A DNA stretch of 48,895 bases. It comes from Chlorobiota bacterium (GTDB lineage Bacteria; Bacteroidota; Ignavibacteria; Kapaibacteriales; NICIL-2). The translations under genes were made by a program, and so were the position numbers. The notes under the pieces were generated by a model. It worked only from the letters and a program-made list of their open reading frames with translations, was not told the DNA's origin and did not search any database. Numbering within the stretch: position 1 is the stretch's first letter; each line of letters begins with the position of its first letter. The stretch is taken from contig JAOAEV010000054.1 in NCBI GenBank assembly GCA_026416585.1, positions 1-48,895 of the forward strand. Reading direction: 5' to 3'. Positions 1 through 8,004 of this stretch are shown here, piece after piece.

Positions 1-2
1 GC

Positions 3-137
3 TATCGCCTACAGCCGCCCGGCGGTGGGTTTGTCTTTCGACTTGCGCTAACACCGTTTATCGGTATCGGTACGAGTGGAACCAAAACCGTCATCGCTCC
101 ACTCTATGGCGGCGTAGCAATCGGGTGGGCATGGTAA
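3..137 (+). CDS. C-terminal fragment of a probable outer-membrane beta-barrel protein
   Basis: An open frame runs in from the left edge and stops at TAA 135-137, giving 44 residues that end in GGVAIGWAW. Alternating polar and hydrophobic residues, glycine richness and an aromatic last residue are typical of the final strands of a small outer-membrane barrel, like several other proteins in this window. The start lies outside the window, so neither length nor signal peptide can be seen. Calling it a barrel is an inference from composition and the terminal Trp. Confidence 0.5.
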   Translation, partial: YRLQPPGGGFVFRLALTPFIGIGTSGTKTVIAPLYGGVAIGWAW

Positions 138-168
138 CGACAACCGGCGAACTTATCCGGGTATCACG

Positions 169-643
169 ATGGACTCCACGAAAATTCTTGCATGGTTTGA
201 TAGCACTCTCGCACGCGCTACTGCCATCTCCATACCGGCGGAGACTTTCGACTAATTAACACCAGAGATCGCACGACTTGTCGCACAGCGTCCCGCGCAT
301 ACGGCTTGATATACCTGCCAGAATACAAACGGCAATTTTTCGAATGGCTCCGCACAACAGAACCGACTGTATGGAAAGACCTTTGGGAAAGTGATAGTGA
401 ACTATACGTTGTTTCGATCTCGTTTTTTGAAGTATTCCTCAACCGCCGACGCGGCTTCTCTTTACGACCGAACAATTGCTCGTGTTGGACATTGACCTTG
501 GCGGTGCGACCGACATTTGGCATTTTGCCTATCACCACAATATCCTGCTCGACCAAGTGAAAGAAGCTGTCCGAGCATTGAATAATGACAAAATATTGAT
601 CCACTTTCGTACCGCAGATCAACTGGCACCGTTTGTGCGATAA
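169..643 (+). pseudogene. Broken hypothetical gene (one stop, two apparent frameshifts)
   Basis: Three protein-like stretches lie in consecutive order in three frames. Frame one starts at ATG 169 (MDSTKILAWFDSTLARA), meets TAA at 253, and stays protein-like (LTPEIARLVAQRPAHTA) to TGA 307. The next frame gives YLPEYKRQFFEWLR through ELYVVSISFFEVF, about 310-438. A third gives TTEQLLVLDIDLGGATDIWH through ADQLAPFVR and ends at TAA 641-643. Both shifts are of the same sense, as single-base deletions would give. I do not recognise the family. It is convergent with gmd, 21 bases away. Sequencing error is an alternative explanation, although neighbouring genes are intact. Confidence 0.45.
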
Positions 644-664
644 CAACCGCGTCGGCTGTGGCAA

Positions 665-1903
665 TCACAGCTGCTGTTCAGCTTCTGCCAACAATTCGAC
701 AACCGTGCGTACCAATCGCTGCTCTGCTTTGATTGGTAGGCGTTGATAGGAATCCAACCCGCCAGTGACATTGTACGGAGGCTGCTGAATCCACTGATAG
801 CCAAGTTGGCGCTCGATCTCAATGCCTTCGCCGGGAGGAGTCAGTCCCTCGAAGAGCATGTCGTAATCCACCATGATGCGTACAAGATCGTGATAGAGCA
901 CGCGCGGCTCCCAGCCAAGCTGCATGCGCGCTTTGGAAATATCGGCACGAAGGATATCCACTTCTGTTGGGCGAAAATATTTTGGCAGCACCTGTACCAC
1001 AGTATCACCTGGGCGGAGAACATGATTCCAGCGGCGCTCGACACTGCGGACAATTCCCTGCTCGTTTTGGCGGTCTCCGCGCCACTCAAGCTCGACACCA
1101 GCATAGCTAAATGCATCCTCGACGAACTGCCGAACACTGTGGGTTTCTCCCGTGCCGACGACGTAATCATCGGGTTGATCCTGCTGAAGCATTAGCCACA
1201 TCATTTGCACATATTCGGGCGCATATCCCCAGTCCCGATGCGCGTCGAGATTGCCCAAATAGACAGTTCGCTGCTTGCCACTAAGGATAAACGCAAGTGC
1301 ACGCGTGACCTTACGCGTCAAGAATGTTTCTCCCCGACGCGGTGATTCGTGGTTGAATAAGATGCCGTTGCATGCGAACAATCCATACGCATCGCGGTAG
1401 TTACACGCAACCCAGTACGCATATAGCTTCGCTGCTGCATACGGACTCTGCGGCATAAATGGCGTGGTTTCGTTTTGTGGCGGTGGTGCCGAACCGAACA
1501 TCTCGCTCGATGATGCTTGATAAAATCGCGGCCGAATGCCGCTGCGGCGAATTGCTTCAAGCAACCGTATCGTGCTGAGTGCTGTAATGTTGCCAGTATA
1601 TTCAGGCATATCAAACGACACTCGGACGTGGCTTTGCGCCCCAAGATGGTACACTTCGTCAGGGCGAATGTTGTAAATCAACTCAGTGAGCAGACCTGGA
1701 TCACTCAAGTCACCATAGTGAAGAAACAACTGCGCCTGGCCATTGACTGCGTTGGGGTCTTTGTACACATGGTCAATGCGGTTGGTATTAAACACGCTCG
1801 AGCGCCGAATAATCCCATGCACGGTGTACCCCTGCGCCAGAAGATACTCCGCCAAATAGGAACCATCTTGCCCGGTGATTCCGGTAATGAGCGCAACATT
1901 CAT
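665..1903 (-). CDS. gmd: GDP-mannose 4,6-dehydratase with C-terminal extension
   Basis: This short-chain dehydrogenase/reductase-fold enzyme converts GDP-D-mannose to GDP-4-dehydro-6-deoxy-D-mannose, the precursor of fucose, rhamnose or perosamine units of surface polysaccharides. The NAD(P)-binding GxxGxxG is at residues 8-14, the active-site SSSEMFG begins near 131, and the catalytic YxxxK pair is Y155/K159. [11 protein letters not shown] and [10 protein letters not shown] are family signatures. At 412 residues it is about 60 longer than the usual 345-370, with an extra tail after the IMVDYD stretch. The start ATG at 1903 has AGGAGG nine bases upstream. No fcl or rmd partner is present in the window. 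Confidence 0.95.
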   Translation of the reverse strand: MNVALITGITGQDGSYLAEYLLAQGYTVHGIIRRSSVFNTNRIDHVYKDPNAVNGQAQLFLHYGDLSDPGLLTELIYNIRPDEVYHLGAQSHVRVSFDMPEYTGNITALSTIRLLEAIRRSGIRPRFYQASSSEMFGSAPPPQNETTPFMPQSPYAAAKLYAYWVACNYRDAYGLFACNGILFNHESPRRGETFLTRKVTRALAFILSGKQRTVYLGNLDAHRDWGYAPEYVQMMWLMLQQDQPDDYVVGTGETHSVRQFVEDAFSYAGVELEWRGDRQNEQGIVRSVERRWNHVLRPGDTVVQVLPKYFRPTEVDILRADISKARMQLGWEPRVLYHDLVRIMVDYDMLFEGLTPPGEGIEIERQLGYQWIQQPPYNVTGGLDSYQRLPIKAEQRLVRTVVELLAEAEQQL

Positions 1904-1965
1904 CCTTTATGCCTCCTGCAAGTGTTGGACCAATAAGGTGCGCTGCCACCGGTGCGCTCGGGGAT

Positions 1966-2760
1966 TTAGTCCGGCATTGGCAGGCAAAATGTTTCGATCG
2001 CACAGGCACAACCGCTTGGCAGTTGGGCTTCGACAACAGCACCACTGATACGCCAATCGCCGTGAGCCAGTTCGTACTTGTGCGCTGTCTGGTAGAGAAA
2101 GCGTCGAAGTGCCACTTCAGTTGCCATGCCAATGACCGAATCGAACGCACCGCTCATGCCAACATCCGTTACAAATGCTGTGCCATTGGGCAGAATTCGC
2201 GCATCGTTGGTCTGGACGTGCGTGTGAGTGCCAAGCACCGCTGTAACGCTCCCGTCAAGATACCGCGCTAAGGCGATTTTTTCAGCAGTCGCTTCAGCAT
2301 GCATATCAACGATAATCACCGGCGTGTGCTCCCGAAGCTGCTCGAGAGCACGTTTCGCTGTGCGGAAGGGGCAGTCTATTGGTGGCATGTACACACGCCC
2401 CTGCACCTGTAGGACGCCAAGGAGTCCTCTCGGCGTTTTGACAACAGCAACACCGCCACCAGGATTACCTGGGGGATAATTGTGCGGACGAAGTACGCGG
2501 GGATCGTTCGACAGCAGCGGACGCGATTTCCAATTTTCCCAGACGTGGTTTCCAGTGGTGATAACATCGACACCGGCAGCAAAGAGTAACTCAGCTTCTC
2601 GTTTGCCAGGGCCCTTCCCTTCCCATGCATTTTCAGCATTGGCAATCACAGCATCGGCTCGATACCGTTGCCGCAGTTGGCCGATCATCTGTACGACCCG
2701 TTCGAGAGCAGGCGTCCCGACGATGTCACCAATGAACAGCACTCGGATAGCGGATTCCAT
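1966..2760 (-). CDS. YmdB-like metallophosphoesterase (TIGR00282 family)
   Basis: It is a 264-residue cytoplasmic calcineurin-like phosphoesterase of the YmdB type. Members hydrolyse cyclic nucleotides such as 2',3'-cAMP, and in Bacillus subtilis one affects biofilm and motility decisions. Metal-site motifs are visible: GDIVG at 11-15, NAEN at 41-44, GNHVWEN at 70-76, a DMHAEAT block near 152, and GTHTHVQT further on. The length equals that of the family. It lies 62 bases upstream of gmd on the same strand, and a short direct repeat (GGTGCGCT twice) sits in that gap. The substrate in this organism cannot be read from sequence. Confidence 0.88.
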   Translation of the reverse strand: MESAIRVLFIGDIVGTPALERVVQMIGQLRQRYRADAVIANAENAWEGKGPGKREAELLFAAGVDVITTGNHVWENWKSRPLLSNDPRVLRPHNYPPGNPGGGVAVVKTPRGLLGVLQVQGRVYMPPIDCPFRTAKRALEQLREHTPVIIVDMHAEATAEKIALARYLDGSVTAVLGTHTHVQTNDARILPNGTAFVTDVGMSGAFDSVIGMATEVALRRFLYQTAHKYELAHGDWRISGAVVEAQLPSGCACAIETFCLPMPD

Positions 2761-2850
2761 TCTTGCTGCGTTGGATGGAGGAACAATGCTGCAGTGCTAA
2801 GATAGGGAACCTCTATCGGCATAGAGCATACATCCACCAGTGGAACGATT

Positions 2851-2885
2851 TTTGCACGTGCTGTTACCGTTGCACGATAGATTTA
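2851..2885 (+). promoter_or_regulatory. Possible Bacteroidota-type promoter for the DUF1800 gene
   Basis: TTTG at 2851-2854 is followed after 23 bases by TAGATTTA at 2878-2885, one mismatch from the TAnnTTTG -7 element. It would start transcription about 75 bases before the DUF1800 ATG. The spacing is at the edge of the known range. The rest of the 206-base divergent gap shows nothing else clear. Confidence 0.3.
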
Positions 2886-2966
2886 TTATTGCAGCCGAGT
2901 GCCACAGGTATTATTGAGCACGGCGTAACGATAGTGCACTTTCTTTCACGACTGCCAGAGTGAGCA

Positions 2967-4514
2967 ATGAATCGTCGAGCGTTTTTGGCATTGGCTCGTA
3001 CAGGTCCTGCCCGCACGGCAGTACCAACAGCATCGATTGCTCCCTATCAGCAACCGCTGACCAGAGACGATGCTCTCCATCTTCTCCGTCGCACAACGTT
3101 CGGTCCAACGCTCGAGTTGGTCGAGCAACTGGTCGGTAAATCCGCGGAAGAGGCTGTTGCACTTCTTCTTGGTAATTCAGCAAGTGAGCCACCTGTTCCG
3201 TCGCCCGGGCAATGGGTCAATCAGGCACAGGAAGACCCCCGCGGAGTGGACATCGTCACCAGGGGACAAATCGAAGCAACATGGCAATCGAACTTCCGAA
3301 ACCTCCAGCAGTGGTGGATCGATCTGATGCGTACCGAGAAGTTTCCAGCCCGAGAGAAACTCACCCTGTTTTGGAGCGGACATTTTACAACCGAGTTTAC
3401 CTACGATCTTGGATACATTCCACCGCAAGTCCTCTACCGACAGAATCTCATGCTCCGACGGATGCGGCTGAGCAATTTTCGCTCGTTCTTGGAAGAGGTC
3501 ACGCTCGACTGTGCCATGCTCGAGTACTTGGGCGGTACGCTCAACGTCGCCGGCAAACCCAATGAAAATTACGCCCGTGAAATGATGGAGCTGTACTCGA
3601 CCGGCATCGGTTGGTACACCGAAGGTGATGTCAAGGAAGCAGCCCGTGTCCTGACTGGATGGAAAGCATCACTCTATAGTGACGCTCCCGCTCCAAACGG
3701 GCTGTTCAACACGTGGTTTAAGCCCAGTGATCACGATATCGGCGCCAAACAGTTCCTTGGACTTTCGATTCCTGCGCGAGATCAAGATACTAACACCGAA
3801 TATCTGGTTCGCACCGGTGAAGTGCGGCGCATGATCGAAATTCTTTTCGGACAACGTGCCGAAGCAATTGCTCGATTCATGGTCGGCAAGCTCTATCGCT
3901 ATTTCGTGTACAGCAATCCCGAGGCAAGTGATGCCGAGGTGCTGGCAGCGCTGATGGATATATTCGTCGCCAACGACTTCGAGCTACGACCGCTCCTGAC
4001 AACGCTTTTGAGTAGCGAGCACTTTTTCGATCCAGCCAACCGCGGCGTTCAGATCAAATCTCCCGCCGACTACGTCGTAGGGCTAGCACGCCAGATGGGA
4101 GTCTCCTTGCCGGGTGCCGCGGACGCATTGGCACGAATGGAACAAGACCTTATTGATCCACCGGACGTTTCCGGCTGGCGCGAATACCGAACGTGGATCA
4201 GCACAAAAACGCTACCACAGCGCGTGCAATACGTCCAACAACTGATCGCATCACTCGCCGACACTCAGGCTCAGGAATTTGTTCGGTCATTCGATAGGTG
4301 GCAGTCCGTTGATTCGTTCGTAGCAGAGCTGACGCGCTTTTTATTACCACGACCAGTTGGTACCAATCGCCTCTCGTACTACACAAGTGTGTTGCTTGCC
4401 GGCGCACCGAACTACGAATGGCCCGCTATCGTCAACAATGCCCAAGCTGTAGGTACACGGCTTCGTGCCCTCTTGCGAACAATCGTCAAAGCGCCTGACT
4501 ATCATTTATGCTAA
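2967..4514 (+). CDS. DUF1800 family exported protein
   Basis: A 515-residue protein of the DUF1800 family, whose biochemical role is unknown. It opens with MNRRAFLALARTG, a twin-arginine-like export signal with a short hydrophobic stretch. Typical DUF1800 segments follow: DALHLLRRTTFGPT near residue 34, FWSGHFTTEF near 136, YLGGTLNVAGKPNENYAREM near 187, and DVSGW near 399. DUF1800 genes are commonly paired with DUF1501 genes, as here: the DUF1501 ATG follows the stop by 19 bases, so the two form an operon. The products probably act together outside the cytoplasm, which is an inference from pairing and signals. Confidence 0.88.
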   Translation: MNRRAFLALARTGPARTAVPTASIAPYQQPLTRDDALHLLRRTTFGPTLELVEQLVGKSAEEAVALLLGNSASEPPVPSPGQWVNQAQEDPRGVDIVTRGQIEATWQSNFRNLQQWWIDLMRTEKFPAREKLTLFWSGHFTTEFTYDLGYIPPQVLYRQNLMLRRMRLSNFRSFLEEVTLDCAMLEYLGGTLNVAGKPNENYAREMMELYSTGIGWYTEGDVKEAARVLTGWKASLYSDAPAPNGLFNTWFKPSDHDIGAKQFLGLSIPARDQDTNTEYLVRTGEVRRMIEILFGQRAEAIARFMVGKLYRYFVYSNPEASDAEVLAALMDIFVANDFELRPLLTTLLSSEHFFDPANRGVQIKSPADYVVGLARQMGVSLPGAADALARMEQDLIDPPDVSGWREYRTWISTKTLPQRVQYVQQLIASLADTQAQEFVRSFDRWQSVDSFVAELTRFLLPRPVGTNRLSYYTSVLLAGAPNYEWPAIVNNAQAVGTRLRALLRTIVKAPDYHLC

Positions 4515-4533
4515 CACTGCTCTGGAGTACTCT

Positions 4534-6123
4534 ATGCGCCGACGCGATTTTCTCCGTACTGCCGCTGCACTGACAACTACTGCTGCAGCAACGCAGATAG
4601 CCGGATTGCCGGTTCGAGCAAGCTCGCCGCTGCTATCGCTTCCACCACAGGTGATGGAAAGCGACAATGTGCTGGTCATCATCCAGCTATTCGGCGGCAA
4701 TGATGCCCTCAACACAGTAATCCCTGCCGAGGACGATGAGTACTACCGAATCCGTCCAACGCTGGCGATCCCGAAATCACGTGCCTGGCGATGGCTTTCG
4801 ACCGATTTGTACCTTCATCCTTCGCTGGCTGGTAATGGTTTGTTCGGTGGTGGCTTTGGTGGTCTGATGGATCAAGGGCGATTGGCGATCGTCCAGGACG
4901 TCGGCTACGACAATCCAAATCTATCGCATTTTCGATCGACCGATATTTGGCTATCCGGCATCAATTCATCCGATCCGTTTGTACGACTCAACGAAGGATG
5001 GATCGGACGTTACTTTGCACGGGTACTTCCAGACTTCCCGACTGTGCTACCATCACATCCACTCTGTGTGCAAATCGGGGGAACACTGTCGTTGCTGTTT
5101 CAATCGGCAAAAGGCGACGTCGGGATCGCACTGTCGGACCCACAAAAATTCTTTGAACTTGGGCGCGGTTCGACACCGGACGAAGAACCGCTCCCCGAAA
5201 CCGATGCGTTCGCGCGCGAGTTCAACTACGTCCGATCAGTCGCCGCACAAGCCGATCAATATGCGCAAGCAGTGCTCGACGCCTACAATCGCGGGCGAAC
5301 CACTGTGGACTACGGCTCGCGTGGTCTGCCCGCTCAACTCGGCATGATCGCACGGCTGATTTCCGGCGGACTTCGCACGAAAGTTTACCTGTGCTATCTT
5401 GGCGGCTTCGACACTCACGTCCAGCAGCAGGATGCCGATGAGATCACCAACGGCGTACACCCATCACTGCTGGCACAGCTGGCGAACGGTGTAGCGCTTT
5501 TTATGCAGGATGCGCTCCAGCAGGGCTTTGCCCAGCGGGTTGTCGGGATCACCATTTCTGAGTTCGGGCGCCGGCCGTATGAAAATGGCTCGCGAGGCAC
5601 TGACCATGGTGCAGCAGGGGTGCAGTTTGTTTTTGGCGACGGTAACAGTATCCGTTCTTCTCGCTTCGGTACCGCCCCGAACCTCCACGAACTTGACTCC
5701 AATGGCGATTTAATTTATCAGCACGACTACCGTCGCCTGTACGCTGATATTTTGCTCAACTGGTTCGATGCAACGCCAGAAGACACCGCAGCTATTCTCG
5801 GCGATCGCATTGCGCCACTGAACGTCATCAAACGTCGGACGGTAACGAGCACACCACCACTCGAACCAACCGACTCATCGCTGATGATCGTGCCAAATCC
5901 GGTCGGAACAACAGGCGAGCTGCACGTGCATCTCAAACGTTTGGCACCGGTGTCGATAGACGTGTATAATCTCCGCGGTCAATTTGTGGGAGAGGTTTTT
6001 CATGGTATTCTTCCTGAAGGATATTCCCGCTTACCTCTTCCTCCACTACGCGTTGGAAGCTACCTGCTCCAGCTTCAGAGCGGTGATTGCATGCTCCATA
6101 CACGTTTTGTCGTCGGGCAGTAA
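4534..6123 (+). CDS. DUF1501 family protein with Tat signal and probable T9SS sorting domain
   Basis: A 529-residue DUF1501 protein, belonging to the alkaline phosphatase/sulfatase-like superfamily. The ATG at 4534 is preferred over upstream options because it gives MRRRDFLRTAAAL, a good twin-arginine signal followed by an Ala/Thr-rich hydrophobic core. DUF1501 hallmarks include VLVIIQLFGGNDALNTVIP, DQGRLAIVQDVGY, GGFDTH and TISEFGRRPYENGSRGTDHG. The last 80 or so residues (from about IVPNPVGTTGELHVHL, with VDVYNLRGQ-like and GSYLLQL segments) resemble the type A C-terminal domain that directs proteins to type IX secretion. The likely destination is the cell surface. Substrate and activity are unknown. 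Family call is firm; sorting-domain call is by pattern. Confidence 0.9.
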   Translation: MRRRDFLRTAAALTTTAAATQIAGLPVRASSPLLSLPPQVMESDNVLVIIQLFGGNDALNTVIPAEDDEYYRIRPTLAIPKSRAWRWLSTDLYLHPSLAGNGLFGGGFGGLMDQGRLAIVQDVGYDNPNLSHFRSTDIWLSGINSSDPFVRLNEGWIGRYFARVLPDFPTVLPSHPLCVQIGGTLSLLFQSAKGDVGIALSDPQKFFELGRGSTPDEEPLPETDAFAREFNYVRSVAAQADQYAQAVLDAYNRGRTTVDYGSRGLPAQLGMIARLISGGLRTKVYLCYLGGFDTHVQQQDADEITNGVHPSLLAQLANGVALFMQDALQQGFAQRVVGITISEFGRRPYENGSRGTDHGAAGVQFVFGDGNSIRSSRFGTAPNLHELDSNGDLIYQHDYRRLYADILLNWFDATPEDTAAILGDRIAPLNVIKRRTVTSTPPLEPTDSSLMIVPNPVGTTGELHVHLKRLAPVSIDVYNLRGQFVGEVFHGILPEGYSRLPLPPLRVGSYLLQLQSGDCMLHTRFVVGQ

Positions 6124-6579
6124 GGTTTTTCGGGAGCTTTTCGTAGATGCTCCACCAGCATTGCCGGTAGAGGCCCCTGTGTACACATTCAGCCAGCATC
6201 TCTTTGTTTCTGAGAAATCTCTTCAGGCACATCGCTTTGGGTATTGGCCTGTCTTCGTTCTTGGGAATTGCCTCGAATTATGAAATGTGTGTGCCATAAA
6301 ACGCTGCATCACTATTTCGGTGACAGGTATGCTGATATTGGTCCCAGCGACTACCTACTAACTCGACACACAATGGATCGATACATTTGGGCAACCTACG
6401 TCGGGACAACTGAGCATTGATCGTCTCAGTTCTATGTACAATCGCAGCGTCTGATTTGTTAGTAGTCGTCTTGCTTTTCACAGTCGCAAGGTAATCCACA
6501 CGCACAGCCATCCATGCAAACAGCACAAGTCGGTTCGGGTACTGCACGAGTGCACAGCAGCGCAGCACGTCCATTGTAA
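6124..6579. other. 456-base region without a convincing gene
   Basis: This lies between the convergent DUF1501 and FkbM-like genes. No frame gives a convincing protein of gene length, and no tRNA-like fold was seen. A 7-bp inverted repeat (AACTGAG at 6408-6414 and CTCAGTT at 6425-6431, 10-base loop) could be a weak terminator. A short cysteine-rich frame on the minus strand (6459-6629) is listed separately. Confidence 0.5.
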
Positions 6580-6629
6580 CTATGGCAACCGAACTGCAAG
6601 GATATAGGCAGCATGATCGGCATGCTCAT
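6459..6629 (-). CDS. Possible small cysteine-rich protein (uncertain)
   Basis: An open frame of 56 codons begins at ATG 6629 (MSMPIMLP), overlaps the end of the FkbM-like gene by 50 bases, and ends at TAA 6459. Its last 22 residues are CAVCMDGCACGLPCDCEKQDDY split as six cysteines in C-x2-C-x3-C-x-C-x4-C-x-C spacing, followed by an acidic tail. The spacing would suit a metal-binding peptide. There is no clear ribosome-binding site. It could also be a chance frame or the shifted end of the upstream gene. I recognise no family. Confidence 0.2.
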   Translation of the reverse strand: MSMPIMLPISLQFGCHSYNGRAALLCTRAVPEPTCAVCMDGCACGLPCDCEKQDDY

Positions 6630-7233
6630 CGGGATCGTGACGCGAATTGACCGAAATAACATCCCAACCACTGTTGCGCAAGACGTGAAGCATTCGCTCG
6701 ACAGAAATAGTATTACTGTCGGCAGCACTGATCAAACACACCGTATTGAGCACTCTGACCTGTTTGCAGCTAACGATATCATCGAGCAGAACTCCGTCCT
6801 CTGGGTTGCTGAGCCAGACGGCAAGAACCTCGTCTTCTTCGCAGAATACATCTATTGCTGATGCTAACCGTGTGCCCACAATCGGCACACGATCTACTGT
6901 TGTAAGCTCGACGTCATCGGAAAGTCGTATCGCTGACCGTGATAATAGCCATTCGTCATCGGTCATGCTGCAGTAGTGAAGCTGTTCCCAGTATCGCTCG
7001 CGCGGCTCGAATGAAACAATGCGTCCTCGATATCCACATTGACGAAGCAGAATCCCAGTAGCACAGCTATGTGGATGTATATCGAAGACTGTTTCGACCG
7101 CTGCACTGTGAAGGACATCGCCCACCAGCGTATCGTGTACCTGTGGTTCAGGAATTACCCCTGCACGTCCGCGGTGCATACGGAATCGTCGTGCGATGGG
7201 TGATAGGCGATAGTTTGTCGGGATACGTGACAT
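6580..7233 (-). CDS. Diverged FkbM-like methyltransferase
   Basis: A protein of 217 residues from ATG 7233. The segment ETVFDIHPHSCATGILLRQ followed by GYRGRIVSFEPRERYWEQL matches the SAM-binding part of FkbM-family methyltransferases, normally VFDIGAN.G and IVSFEP. Here the glycine-rich loop is altered (DIHPHSCATG in place of DIGANxGxxx), so activity may be reduced or changed. The C-terminal half keeps an ENVL/VLN-CLISAADSN pattern with a VLRNSGWDVISVNS strand-helix unit. FkbM proteins often modify glycans or lipids, which suits the surrounding polysaccharide genes. It is divergent from the response regulator, with a 129-base gap. Confidence 0.6.
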   Translation of the reverse strand: MSRIPTNYRLSPIARRFRMHRGRAGVIPEPQVHDTLVGDVLHSAAVETVFDIHPHSCATGILLRQCGYRGRIVSFEPRERYWEQLHYCSMTDDEWLLSRSAIRLSDDVELTTVDRVPIVGTRLASAIDVFCEEDEVLAVWLSNPEDGVLLDDIVSCKQVRVLNTVCLISAADSNTISVERMLHVLRNSGWDVISVNSRHDPDEHADHAAYILAVRLP

Positions 7234-7362
7234 TGACAATCGTTTTCGTAGTCATCGGTAGTGTACCTCTACCGACGCAATCACTATGCCAAGAGCAATT
7301 GGCTCAATTTCTCGAGCCATGCATCGTCCTAAGCAACTGCGGTATTATACTCGGGCACTCTA

Positions 7363-8004
7363 ATGATTCGTGCGCTGATCGCCGACGATCACCCCATCAT
7401 GCGGGAAGGTTTGAAACTGTTTTTGATTTGCAATCTCGACATCGAAGTCGAAGAGGTCGCCAGCGGACCCGAAGCAATCGAATACATTCGTACACACGAC
7501 GATCTCGACATAGTGATTTTGGATATCTCCATGCCGGGGATGGATGGACTTGAAACGCTCCGGATCGTCAAGGAAATTGCACCGACGCTACCGGTGCTGA
7601 TTTTGAGCGCATATTCGGAGGATCAGTATGCTCTCCGCGCACTCCGTGCTGGTGCCAATGGCTATCTGATGAAAACCTCGGCAACCGAAGAACTCGTCGA
7701 AGCTGTCCAGTGTATCGTCGAGGGTGACACGTACCTGAGCCCCGGAATTGCATCTCGGCTTGCTGGTCAGCTGCAACGGGGCAATGACTTGCCGCCGCAT
7801 CATATTCTCTCTGATCGCGAATTCGAAGTAATGCGCAAAATCGCCTCAGGCAAAACGCTCACACAAATCAGCCAAGAGCTCAAGCTCAGTATCAAAACGG
7901 TGAGCACATACCGCAGCCGCATCCTGGAAAAGATGAAATTTCGCGACAATGCCGATATCACTCAGTATGCTATCCGTCACGGGCTACTCAGCGACGCAAT
8001 TTGA
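7363..8004 (+). CDS. NarL/FixJ-type response regulator
   Basis: A 213-residue two-component response regulator. The receiver domain spans 1-120, with the acidic pocket D8/D9, phospho-acceptor D54 (VILDISMPGMDG), S82 and K104 in place. A LuxR-type helix-turn-helix covers roughly 148-205 (LSDREFEVMRKIASG, ISQELKLSIKTVSTYRSRI). Phosphorylation by a sensor kinase, not present in this window, should promote dimerisation and DNA binding. The target is unknown. The 3' end overlaps the convergent glycosyltransferase by 28 bases. A small hairpin (TGGCTC at 7300, GAGCCA at 7314) lies upstream. Confidence 0.95.
   Translation: MIRALIADDHPIMREGLKLFLICNLDIEVEEVASGPEAIEYIRTHDDLDIVILDISMPGMDGLETLRIVKEIAPTLPVLILSAYSEDQYALRALRAGANGYLMKTSATEELVEAVQCIVEGDTYLSPGIASRLAGQLQRGNDLPPHHILSDREFEVMRKIASGKTLTQISQELKLSIKTVSTYRSRILEKMKFRDNADITQYAIRHGLLSDAI

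Noticed and set aside
218-664. A 148-codon minus-strand frame before gmd
   Set aside because: The opposite strand has protein-like fragments (the broken ORF), and this frame is rich in odd Cys/Arg/Ser runs without a known pattern.
6408-6431. 7-bp inverted repeat as a terminator for the DUF1501 gene
   Set aside because: It is 285 bases past the stop, AT-poor at its 3' side and weak, so only a possibility.
7300-7319. 6-bp hairpin before the response regulator
   Set aside because: Short stem with no conserved motif; not enough to call an operator or riboswitch.
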